A stretch of 64,000 nucleotides of DNA from Maribacter ulvicola (GTDB lineage Bacteria > Bacteroidota > Bacteroidia > Flavobacteriales > Flavobacteriaceae): assembly GCF_900155985.1 (NCBI RefSeq), contig NZ_FTMA01000005.1:186001-250000 (forward strand), read 5' to 3'. How positions within the stretch are numbered: position 1 is the stretch's first letter; every line of letters begins with the position of its first letter. This document shows, piece by piece, positions 1-7,692 of this stretch. A model generated the notes under the pieces. That model was given only the letters and a program-made list of their open reading frames with translations. It had not been told where the DNA came from and did no database searches. The position numbers and the translations under genes were made by a program.

Positions 1-809
1 GTGTAGCCAAAACCGTAACGGCAAAACTTTTGGCAAAGACCATGAACGTAGATTTTAGTAGAATTCAATTTACGCCAGATTTAATGCCTAGTGATATTTT
101 AGGTACTTCTATATTTAATGTAAAGACCTCTGAATTCGAATTTAAAAAAGGACCTATTTTCTCAAATATAATACTGATTGATGAGATAAACCGTGCCCCT
201 GCCAAAACCCAAGCCGCCCTTTTTGAAGCCATGGCAGAAAGGCAGATCACCATTGATGGAAATGAATTTGAAATGCAACCTCCTTTTTTGGTTTTTGCCA
301 CTCAAAATCCTGTTGAACAAGAAGGTACATATAGATTGCCTGAAGCTCAATTAGACCGTTTTCTGTTTAAAATAAATGTACATTACCCTACTTTAGAGGA
401 AGAAATACAGATTTTAGAAAACAAGCATCAACAAAAAAACACCAATGTAGAAGCATTAATTAATTCCGTTCTTTCTGCAGATCAAATTGCCGCTTATCAA
501 CTGGTGATAAAGGATATCATTGTAGAAGATAACTTATTGAAATATATAGCCGCTATCGTTAACAATACTAGAACTAATGCTAATTTATATTTAGGTGCAT
601 CGCCAAGGGCTTCTATTGCCATTTTAGACGCTTCTAAAGCAGTTGCTGCTATTAACGGAAGGGATTTTATTACGCCCGATGACATTAAGAAAGTAGTTGG
701 TCCTATATTGGGACATAGAATCATATTAACTCCTGAAAGGGAAATGGAAGGCTACACTTCAGAAAAAATGATAAACGACCTTATTCAGACCATCGAAATT
801 CCTAGATAA
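1..809 (+). CDS. MoxR-family AAA+ ATPase (5' truncated by window edge)
   Basis: This is the C-terminal part of a MoxR-type AAA+ ATPase, a chaperone-like ATPase that usually acts with von Willebrand or DUF58 partner proteins in envelope or metal-centre maturation. The open frame runs in from base 3. The first visible residues (VAKT) fit the end of a Walker A motif (GxxGVAKT), so only the extreme N-terminus is missing. Walker B (IILIDEINRAP), sensor 1 (FATQNP), an arginine-finger region (LPEAQLDRF) and sensor 2 (GASPRAS) are all present. The stop is 6 bp before a DUF58 gene, the standard operon partner. A TTG at base 30 is only an internal codon. The family assignment is firm; the cellular substrate is unknown. 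Confidence 0.95.
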   Translation, partial: VAKTVTAKLLAKTMNVDFSRIQFTPDLMPSDILGTSIFNVKTSEFEFKKGPIFSNIILIDEINRAPAKTQAALFEAMAERQITIDGNEFEMQPPFLVFATQNPVEQEGTYRLPEAQLDRFLFKINVHYPTLEEEIQILENKHQQKNTNVEALINSVLSADQIAAYQLVIKDIIVEDNLLKYIAAIVNNTRTNANLYLGASPRASIAILDASKAVAAINGRDFITPDDIKKVVGPILGHRIILTPEREMEGYTSEKMINDLIQTIEIPR

Positions 810-815
810 ATCATC

Positions 816-2150
816 GTGAAAAACATATTCAAAAATATATTTCTTCAAAAGAGGTTTTTCTTAGTTTTAACAGGAATCATCCTTTGCTTTTTGGTGTCCT
901 ATATTTTTGAGAACCTTTTATTTGTTGCCAAGCTAATTTTCTATTTATTCTCAGCGCTGATCATTGTAGATATTATCCTTCTCTTTTTATCAAAAGGAAA
1001 AATTGTGTCAGACAGAATTGTTCCTGATAAACTTTCTAACGGTGATGAAAACAACATCAAAATCAAGGTTACCAATCAATACTTATTTTCTAGCCGGGTC
1101 AACATTATAGACGAGCTTCCTTTTCAATTTCAAAAAAGGGACTTTAATTTTCAAATTGTACTAAAATCCGGAGAGCAAAAATTTTACACTTATGCTGTTA
1201 GACCTGTTGAACGGGGCGTTTATAGCTTTGGTAATTTGAATGTATTTGCTAGCTCGCCTATTGGCTTTCTAGCTAAAAAATACACGTTTGATCATAATAA
1301 GGAGGTACCTGTTTACCCCTCATTTTTACAACTTCGCAAATATGATCTTTTGACCTTTAGCAATCGCTTGCTTGAATTTGGTATTAAAAAAATTAGACGT
1401 ATTGGCCATACAATGGAGTTTGAACAAATTAAAGACTACATACAGGGCGATGATATTAGAAACATAAACTGGAAGGCGACTGCCAAAAGAGGTCAGCTAA
1501 TGGTCAACCAATTTCAAGATGAAAAATCGCAACCCATCTATTCTATTATAGATAAAGGTAGGGTAATGAAAATGCCTTTTAACTCTCTTAGTTTATTGGA
1601 CTATGCTATAAACGCTACTCTGGTTATCAGCAATATAGCACTAAAAAAGAATGACAAGGCAGGTATGTTTTCTTTTAGCAATAAAATAGAGTATAGGGTT
1701 ATTGCCGAACGTAAAAGCTCTCAAATGAACCTTATTCTTGAAACGCTATATAACTTAAGAACTAACTTTGTGGAAAGTGATTTTAGTAGATTATATATTG
1801 ATGTAAAAAGACATTTACCTCAACGAAGCCTTTTGCTTTTATATACCAATTTTGAAACTTTAGACGCTTTACACCGTCAATTGCCCTATTTACAAGCAAT
1901 TGCAAAACAACATTTATTAGTGGTTATTTTCTTTGAAAACACAGAGCTTTTCTCTTACGCACAAAAAAAGCCAAACAATACCTTAGAAATGTATGAGCAG
2001 GCTATTTCAGAGAAATTTTTATACGAGAAACAATTGGTAGTGAACGAGCTTAAAAAGTATGGTATACAGACCATTTTAACCAAACCAGAAAACCTGACTA
2101 TCAACACCATAAATAAATATTTAGAAATTAAAGCGAAGGGACTGTTATAA
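816..2150 (+). CDS. DUF58 domain-containing membrane protein
   Basis: DUF58 protein of 444 residues that starts at GTG 816, just after the MoxR stop. Two hydrophobic N-terminal segments (about residues 13-57) anchor it in the inner membrane. The DUF58 core is recognisable from FEQIKDYIQGDDIRNINWKA near residues 205-224, followed by a von Willebrand-like region (YSIIDKGRVM) in which the metal-binding motif is degenerate. MoxR plus DUF58 pairs are widespread in Bacteroidota and are thought to form chaperone-like envelope complexes. The role here is inferred from that pairing. The gene ends 1 bp before the stop of a convergent gene, with no terminator hairpin between them. Confidence 0.93.
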   Translation: MKNIFKNIFLQKRFFLVLTGIILCFLVSYIFENLLFVAKLIFYLFSALIIVDIILLFLSKGKIVSDRIVPDKLSNGDENNIKIKVTNQYLFSSRVNIIDELPFQFQKRDFNFQIVLKSGEQKFYTYAVRPVERGVYSFGNLNVFASSPIGFLAKKYTFDHNKEVPVYPSFLQLRKYDLLTFSNRLLEFGIKKIRRIGHTMEFEQIKDYIQGDDIRNINWKATAKRGQLMVNQFQDEKSQPIYSIIDKGRVMKMPFNSLSLLDYAINATLVISNIALKKNDKAGMFSFSNKIEYRVIAERKSSQMNLILETLYNLRTNFVESDFSRLYIDVKRHLPQRSLLLLYTNFETLDALHRQLPYLQAIAKQHLLVVIFFENTELFSYAQKKPNNTLEMYEQAISEKFLYEKQLVVNELKKYGIQTILTKPENLTINTINKYLEIKAKGLL

Positions 2151-2151
2151 A

Positions 2152-2613
2152 CTACCGAAGCAGATAAGCCGCCTGTAATTCTGAGGTTATATCGCCAGTT
2201 CCATTTTCTACGAATTTGGGTAATTGTATTTCATTTGTATGTTCTATTTGTGCAACCAGACAACCACAATTTTTACCGCCACCATTTCTCCTTCTAGTAT
2301 TGTCGGTTAAAATATGTATTGCCATACCAGCTAAAACACCTCCTAAAGTAGTGTACAAAACATCTTTAGTTTCCCATTCGTACCCTTTAGACTGATCATA
2401 AATACCCTCTTTCGCAAGACCTACCGCTAAACTACTACCTACTGCTCCAGCCCATTTCCAGCCTTTTTGACCATTAGATATTTTATGAGCAGCATACCCT
2501 CCGGCAATACCAACTACGACCCCTGCTCCTATATGCTTTGCTGCATCACCAGGGTCTTGGGCATGTAAATGAACACTTATGATAAAAGCAAAAAATAGAA
2601 CTATAAATTTCAT
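2152..2613 (-). CDS. small exported glycine-rich protein, unknown function
   Basis: 153-residue protein with a clear Sec signal peptide (hydrophobic stretch, then HLHAQ, cleavage near residue 18). The mature part has two glycine- and alanine-rich hydrophobic segments (about 29-44 and 88-105), such as GAGVVVGIAGGYAAHKI and GGVLAGMAIHIL, so it may insert into or lie on the outer membrane. The layout resembles small YfiM-like envelope proteins, but I cannot name the family with confidence. It stands alone and converges on the DUF58 gene. A cysteine pair (NCGC) near residue 116 could form a disulfide. The function is unknown. Confidence 0.75.
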   Translation of the reverse strand: MKFIVLFFAFIISVHLHAQDPGDAAKHIGAGVVVGIAGGYAAHKISNGQKGWKWAGAVGSSLAVGLAKEGIYDQSKGYEWETKDVLYTTLGGVLAGMAIHILTDNTRRRNGGGKNCGCLVAQIEHTNEIQLPKFVENGTGDITSELQAAYLLR

Positions 2614-2812
2614 ATTGTCAACTAGTGATTTTTGTTTTTATAACGAGCGTTGGCAAATAAAATTATCCTAATATTTTATAGAGTAAAAAATGCAAATCAA
2701 TAAAGTTAAAACTTAACTTTAAGCGTTTATTACTTGTCATTTACAAATGATCTCAAAGTAAAGTTCGACTCCAAATTCCGACTAACATTTTATCTTATAA
2801 AGAATACTTTAA

Positions 2813-3523
2813 ATGAAAACAATTTTACATAAATCTGACACAAGAGGTCATGTTGACCATGGCTGGTTAAATTCTTACCACAGTTTTAGCTTTGGTAATT
2901 ATCATAATAATGAACGAATGAATTTTGGAGTTTTACGTGTACTAAACGATGATACCGTAGCTGCAGGTCGCGGATTTGGAACACACCCCCATAGAAATAT
3001 GGAAATCATATCGATCCCGTTAGAAGGTGACCTTCAACATATGGATGATATGGGTAATTCTACCCTAATAAAAGCTGGAGACGTACAGGTAATGAGTGCA
3101 GGCACAGGAGTTATGCATAGCGAGTATAACAAGAATAAAAATAAAGAAGTGAAGTTCTTACAAATTTGGGTCATACCAAACAAAGAAGGCGTTCCTCCTC
3201 GGTATGATCAAATCTCTGTTGAGGATATTGCTACAAAAAACAGTTTGTATCAAATACTTTCCCCAAGTCCTGATGATAGTGGTGTTTGGATTCACCAGAA
3301 CGCATGGTTTCATCTTGGAAATTATGATACTGGGGCAATAGATTCATATGTCCTAAAACAGAAGGGAAACGGAATATACATCTTTGTTTTAGACGGTGAA
3401 ATTGAAATTGCAGATCAGATATTAAACAAACGTGACGGATTTGGAATTTGGGAAACCGATACTTTTAAATTTAAAATCAATAGTACTTCTAATATCCTAG
3501 TGATGGAAGTTCCTATGAACTAA
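2813..3523 (+). CDS. pirin family protein (cupin; quercetinase-like)
   Basis: 236-residue two-cupin protein of the pirin/YhhW family. The N-terminal cupin carries the usual metal ligands: FGTHPHRNMEIIS supplies two histidines and a glutamate, and GTGVMHSEYN supplies the third histidine. Some pirins oxidise quercetin; others bind regulators or respond to redox state. The physiological substrate cannot be read from sequence. Family length is typical (about 230-300). The ATG start at 2813 is preceded by an AT-rich leader without a Shine-Dalgarno site. It is monocistronic as far as can be seen: the next gene begins 266 bp later and the intervening sequence is AT-rich, with only a 12-bp palindrome (GTATCTAGATAC, 3531-3542). 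Confidence 0.95.
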   Translation: MKTILHKSDTRGHVDHGWLNSYHSFSFGNYHNNERMNFGVLRVLNDDTVAAGRGFGTHPHRNMEIISIPLEGDLQHMDDMGNSTLIKAGDVQVMSAGTGVMHSEYNKNKNKEVKFLQIWVIPNKEGVPPRYDQISVEDIATKNSLYQILSPSPDDSGVWIHQNAWFHLGNYDTGAIDSYVLKQKGNGIYIFVLDGEIEIADQILNKRDGFGIWETDTFKFKINSTSNILVMEVPMN

Positions 3524-3789
3524 AAATAGCGTATCTAGATACTTTATTTTTTAATAATTTTTTTAGCAAAAACTAAAAAATAGGTTTGTCCATTGATATA
3601 GGTACTACTACCACCTTACTAATAAGCACAATATGACCCCGATACTCTATTTCCTAATTATTTGTAATTAATATTTAGATTTAACTAAAAATATAGAATA
3701 ATTATATACCGGCTGAGTTCTATATACTAATTATCTCTATTTTTTTTAGGATTGAACAACAAAAGCATTATTATTTTAAATTCAATAGC

Positions 3790-5172
3790 TTGCCTACACT
3801 TAATTCGACTTCTAAATATCCCAGCACTAAAAGTAGAAACTTTATAGATGAATTTGGGCTCATAACAGTAGTGTCTACCATTTTTACTACTGCTGTATTT
3901 ATGTATACCCTACTATTTCATTCTTATATAGAACAACTTTTAGCAGGTATTGTTGCAGGTGGTTTCGGGATCGGATTTTTATTAAATCGTTTAAAATATA
4001 GCCAAGCTACTAGAATTTACATGACCTTATTTCCTCCGGTTATGTTTATGACCTTAATTTTTTTGATAGGGGGATTTTTTGGCCAAGCAGTAGCATTTGC
4101 TACCATGGGTTTTCTAGCTTTTATTGGTTACAGAAATAACCCTCGGGTTAGAAATTTAGTTATAACTTTTGATATTTTAGCCTTTATAATACCCACAGTT
4201 TATATTTCTAAATACGGACCCATCTTAGGTACAATAGATGTGCCTTTTGATGAAATTTTCGCTTTCTTAGCCTGTTTAGGCTGGCTATCGCTAACCTTTA
4301 GGGTTTATGACCAAAAGATGACCAGAACATATACCAAAGATTTAGAAAATCATATTGAAGCGCTAAAAGAAAGTGAATTAAATTTGAAAGAAGCTCAAGA
4401 TGATTTAAGGAATCAGAACAATGAATTAGCCGTATTAAATAATGAGCTTAAATTAAAAAACACTCATATTGAAGAATTTATATTCATAGTTACACATGAT
4501 CTTAGAGGCCCCTTAAATAATATCAATGTCATTGCAGAAGAATTAGAAAAACAGCATTTGGCATTTGAATATGACAGCTTCGGTAGCTATTTAAAACATT
4601 TACAAATAAGTTCTAACAGGCTTACAAATTTGGTAGAAAGCTTATTAAAATATGCTGAAATTGGTAACTCTAGTGGAATGGAAAATGTTGATACACATGA
4701 AATATTACAACTAGTTCTGAATGATTTTTCCGAAAAAATCAAAGAAACAAAAACTACCATTCATATTGGTCATTTACCTACAATTACAGCAAGACCCAAT
4801 GATATTAGAATGCTTTTTCAAAACTTAATACATAATGCATTAAAATTTAAAAGTAACACCAAAGATCCTGTGATTACCATAATGTCAGAAAAAAAAGAAA
4901 ACGAATATCTTTTTAGCATTACAGACAACGGCATTGGCATACCAAAAGAGCAACAAAAGAATATTTTCAATGCATTCCACAAACTACACAACCAATCTAA
5001 ATTTGAAGGTTCCGGCATAGGTCTTTACGGAAGTAAAAAAATAATAGATCATCACTTAGGTAAAATTTGGGTTGAGTCAGAAGAGCATGAAGGTAGCACC
5101 TTTTATTTTACAATAAATACCAATTCATTAGATTTGAACGAAATACAAAACCATTCAATCAGCCTTAATTAA
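3790..5172 (+). CDS. membrane sensor histidine kinase
   Basis: 460-residue histidine kinase. Residues 20-175 form about six membrane helices, 180-228 look like a coiled coil, and the HisKA domain follows with the H-box FIFIVTHDLRGPLNNI (phospho-acceptor His236). The HATPase domain has an N-box (NLIHNALKFK), a G1 box (ITDNGIGIPKEQQ) and a G2 box (GSGIGLYG). The start is TTG 3790. The first internal ATG (residue 38) would cut into the first membrane helix, so TTG is preferred. There is no ligand-binding periplasmic domain, so the membrane part itself probably senses. No response regulator lies nearby. The stop is 11 bp before an exported Gfo/Idh/MocA-like gene, which suggests a shared transcript. 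Confidence 0.92.
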   Translation: MPTLNSTSKYPSTKSRNFIDEFGLITVVSTIFTTAVFMYTLLFHSYIEQLLAGIVAGGFGIGFLLNRLKYSQATRIYMTLFPPVMFMTLIFLIGGFFGQAVAFATMGFLAFIGYRNNPRVRNLVITFDILAFIIPTVYISKYGPILGTIDVPFDEIFAFLACLGWLSLTFRVYDQKMTRTYTKDLENHIEALKESELNLKEAQDDLRNQNNELAVLNNELKLKNTHIEEFIFIVTHDLRGPLNNINVIAEELEKQHLAFEYDSFGSYLKHLQISSNRLTNLVESLLKYAEIGNSSGMENVDTHEILQLVLNDFSEKIKETKTTIHIGHLPTITARPNDIRMLFQNLIHNALKFKSNTKDPVITIMSEKKENEYLFSITDNGIGIPKEQQKNIFNAFHKLHNQSKFEGSGIGLYGSKKIIDHHLGKIWVESEEHEGSTFYFTINTNSLDLNEIQNHSISLN

Positions 5173-5183
5173 AACAATTTTCA

Positions 5184-6278
5184 ATGAAGAAGGCAATTAT
5201 ATTACTATCACTTCTCTTAACAAATTTTGTTTACACCCAAGACCCTACTCTTAAATTAGGCGTAGCAGGCCTCACCCATGGGCATGTAGGATGGATATTA
5301 GGTAGAGAAACAAAGTCTGATATTAATATGGTGGGAATAGTTGAAACAAACCAAGACCTAGCTAAAAAACTTTCAAAAGAATTTGGGTTTTCCATGGATA
5401 TCGTTTTTAGTTCTATGGATGACATGATCAAAGCTGTAAACCCAGATGCAGTTGCTGCATTTGGGAACATTAAGGATCACTTAAACATTGTAAAAGCCTG
5501 TGCTCCAAAAGGAATTCATGTCATGGTAGAGAAACCCTTAGCAACAACTTATAATGATGCTATAGAAATACAACAACTATCTAAAAAATATAATATTCAT
5601 GTTTTAACTAACTATGAAACTTCTTGGTACCAAACCAATATAAAAGCACATGCTTTATTAAAACAGGGTGAGATTGGAAAATTAAGAAAAGTGATAATTA
5701 GAGACGGTCATAAAGGACCAAAGAAAATTGGTGTTTCCAATGAATTTTTAGAATGGTTAACGGACCCTGATTTAAATGGTGGCGGAGCCATTACTGATTT
5801 TGGTTGCTATGGTGCCAATTTAATGACGTGGTTAACCAATGGCAAAAGACCAAATAGTGTAACTGCGGTAACTCAACAATTACAAGCAGAGAATAACCCC
5901 AAAGTGGACGATGATGCCACTATTATATTAACTTATGATAATGAGATGGCCATTTTACAACCCTCTTGGAATTGGCCTATAGGCAGAAAGGATATGGAGC
6001 TTTATGGTACAAAGGGCGCTATTTATTCTGATAATCCTTCACAGTTAAGGTTAAGGCTTTCTAAAGGATATAGTGACTATACAGAAGAAACATTTCTCTT
6101 AGGAGAACGCGAAGAACCTTTTAACGATCCCTTTTCAGTTTTTGCAGATGTTATAAACGGGAAGCTTACATTAGACCCTTTTAATGTATATTCCTTAGAG
6201 AATAATATCATTACCATGGAAATTCTACAATCTGCAATCAACAGTGCCAAAAATGGAAGAACTATTAATTTAAACTAA
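5184..6278 (+). CDS. exported Gfo/Idh/MocA-family oxidoreductase-like protein
   Basis: 364-residue protein with a Sec signal peptide (KKAIILLSLLLTNFVYTQ, cleavage near residue 19) followed by a Gfo/Idh/MocA fold. The EKP motif (HVMVEKPLATTYNDA) that positions the catalytic lysine is present, as is the C-terminal GGGAITDFGCYG segment. The dinucleotide-binding loop is unusual: it reads GVAGLTHGHVGW rather than GxGxxG. Family members normally use NAD(P) to oxidise or reduce sugars. An exported copy would need a tightly bound cofactor, so activity is uncertain. The gene lies between a histidine kinase (11 bp) and a DUF2007 gene (5 bp), probably as one operon. It could join the DUF1080 and cytochrome-propeller genes just downstream in periplasmic keto-sugar chemistry (inference). 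Confidence 0.88.
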   Translation: MKKAIILLSLLLTNFVYTQDPTLKLGVAGLTHGHVGWILGRETKSDINMVGIVETNQDLAKKLSKEFGFSMDIVFSSMDDMIKAVNPDAVAAFGNIKDHLNIVKACAPKGIHVMVEKPLATTYNDAIEIQQLSKKYNIHVLTNYETSWYQTNIKAHALLKQGEIGKLRKVIIRDGHKGPKKIGVSNEFLEWLTDPDLNGGGAITDFGCYGANLMTWLTNGKRPNSVTAVTQQLQAENNPKVDDDATIILTYDNEMAILQPSWNWPIGRKDMELYGTKGAIYSDNPSQLRLRLSKGYSDYTEETFLLGEREEPFNDPFSVFADVINGKLTLDPFNVYSLENNIITMEILQSAINSAKNGRTINLN

Positions 6279-6283
6279 CAAAA

Positions 6284-6505
6284 ATGGACTCAAATTTTAT
6301 TAAAGTATTTGCGGGCAATAGTTTTGAAGCGCAACGAATAACACTTGCATTAAAAGAAAGTAAGATCAACCCTATAGTAAAAGACGAAAGCGAATCTGCT
6401 CGTCTTGCAGGTTTTGGTGCTCTTGTGCCAAAATTGGTAGAAATTTATGTCAATAAAGACGAAGAAGAAAATGCTTTAGCCATAATTACAAAGCTTAACA
6501 GTTAA
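6284..6505 (+). CDS. DUF2007 domain-containing small protein
   Basis: 73-residue cytosolic protein matching the DUF2007 (putative signal-transducing) pattern: an N-terminal FIKVFAGNSFEAQRITLAL segment, a central variable loop and a C-terminal helix with EEENALAIITKL. The family is short, ferredoxin-like and of unknown function. Some members are thought to bind partners near transport or envelope genes. It begins 5 bp after the Gfo/Idh/MocA-like gene and is the last gene of the operon, closed by a strong intrinsic terminator. Confidence 0.85.
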   Translation: MDSNFIKVFAGNSFEAQRITLALKESKINPIVKDESESARLAGFGALVPKLVEIYVNKDEEENALAIITKLNS

Positions 6506-6510
6506 ATAAA

Positions 6511-6535
6511 AAACCTCCCAAATAGGAGGTTTTTA
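6511..6535 (+). terminator. intrinsic terminator after the kinase/Gfo-Idh-MocA/DUF2007 operon
   Basis: Perfect 8-bp stem AAACCTCC/GGAGGTTT with a CAAATA loop, followed by T-rich sequence. It lies 5 bp past the DUF2007 stop. The convergent DUF1080 gene ends at 6558, so it may serve both strands. Confidence 0.85.
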
Positions 6536-6557
6536 TTAAAATTCGTTCACCCTTAGA

Positions 6558-7496
6558 TTACCTTTTATGTAATGGGGTAATTTCTAACTTTCTAAATTCT
6601 ACTGCACCGTGATCACCTTGTATCATTATTGGACCGGCTTCTGCTTCATTGTTATCTAAAGCACCGCCTGTCATGGCTTCTATATTCTGATTTGAAATAA
6701 CTGTTTTTCCATTTGCTACAATGGTCACTCTTCTACCTATTAAAGTAATATCATACGTTTGCCACTCTCCGGCTTTCTTAGCCGCATTTTCATTGGGAGT
6801 CAACAATCCATAAATTCCTCCAAAATAAATAGAAGAAGGCTCTAAACCTATATTGTCTGCAATCTGCACTTCATAACGTCCTCTTAAATACAAACCGCTA
6901 TTACTTCTTTCCGGGTATCTAAATTCTGCATGCAATTTAAAATCTTTAAATTTTTCTTCTGAAACTAAATTAACCCCAGATTTTGAACTGGTCAATATAC
7001 CGTTTAAAACCGCCCATTGATTTCCTGGCTTAATAGTCCAACCTTTTAAATTTTTACCATTAAACAGCTTAATGGTCTTTCCTTCTTTCGCATTTTCATA
7101 ATACGGTAGCATTGGCGATCTGGTAGCGGTCCAATCATAGGTTTTGCCATCTGCATAAATCATGGTCCCTACTAATCCATCACCTTCCATTTTTCCTTCA
7201 AATTCCATATTGGCTGCTCCTGGCTCCCATTGTGGTGGTATTTCAAAAGAGAATAGCTCTCCGTGCTTTTCAATTTCAGCAACTGGTCTAGCACTACCAA
7301 AAGCATAGGTAAATCTTCCTATTAATCTATTGGTACCAGAATGTCTAATTTCTAACCACGATGGTAATTTCTCTCCTTCTTGATCAATTGTCAAATTCCA
7401 TTTCCCTTCTAACGGATGACCTTCTTGTGCATGAGCCATTTTAAAGCCAAAAGCTACTAAAAAAAGGAATGCTAGTGTTGTTTTAATAGTATTCAT
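6558..7496 (-). CDS. exported 3-keto-disaccharide hydrolase-like (DUF1080) protein
   Basis: 312-residue protein with a Sec signal peptide (FLFLVAFGFKMAHAQ, cleavage near residue 24). Residues 25-130 form a small beta-rich domain (GKWNLTIDQEGEKLPSWLEI). Residues 140-310 form the DUF1080 / 3-keto-disaccharide hydrolase jelly-roll: KLFNGKNLKGWTIK at its start, LHAEFRYPERSNSGLYLRG in the core and MIQGDHGAVEFRKLEI at the end. Characterised relatives hydrolyse 3-keto-glycosides made by sugar 3-dehydrogenases. It is divergent from the cytochrome-propeller gene, and such proteins often travel together. A TAnnTTTG element lies 25 bp upstream of the ATG. Substrate and activity are inferred from the family only. 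Confidence 0.9.
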   Translation of the reverse strand: MNTIKTTLAFLFLVAFGFKMAHAQEGHPLEGKWNLTIDQEGEKLPSWLEIRHSGTNRLIGRFTYAFGSARPVAEIEKHGELFSFEIPPQWEPGAANMEFEGKMEGDGLVGTMIYADGKTYDWTATRSPMLPYYENAKEGKTIKLFNGKNLKGWTIKPGNQWAVLNGILTSSKSGVNLVSEEKFKDFKLHAEFRYPERSNSGLYLRGRYEVQIADNIGLEPSSIYFGGIYGLLTPNENAAKKAGEWQTYDITLIGRRVTIVANGKTVISNQNIEAMTGGALDNNEAEAGPIMIQGDHGAVEFRKLEITPLHKR

Positions 7497-7521
7497 ATTA
7501 TTATTAAGTTTGATAAGAAAC

Positions 7522-7529
7522 CAAATATA
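7522..7529 (-). promoter_or_regulatory. -7 element (TATATTTG) for the DUF1080 gene
   Basis: Exact match to the Bacteroidota -7 consensus TAnnTTTG, on the minus strand, 25 bp before the DUF1080 ATG. No clear -33 TTG was identified. Assignment rests on motif and distance. Confidence 0.55.
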
Positions 7530-7692
7530 ATAGAAGTTTTAAATACAGTTTCTTAACATTGAATTAAAAAATTAAAAATTAAAAAATCAGACACATTAAT
7601 TTGATGTTGTTAATAATTTGAACAGAGCATCATTTCACTGTTGTTTATCTACAATATTTGCTACTTTTATCTTTCAAACCAACAAAACAACA

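Noticed and set aside
7618..7692. Extended TTG start for the propeller-cytochrome gene
   Set aside because: The lipoprotein signal begins at ATG 7693; the added 25 residues would put a non-signal segment in front of it.
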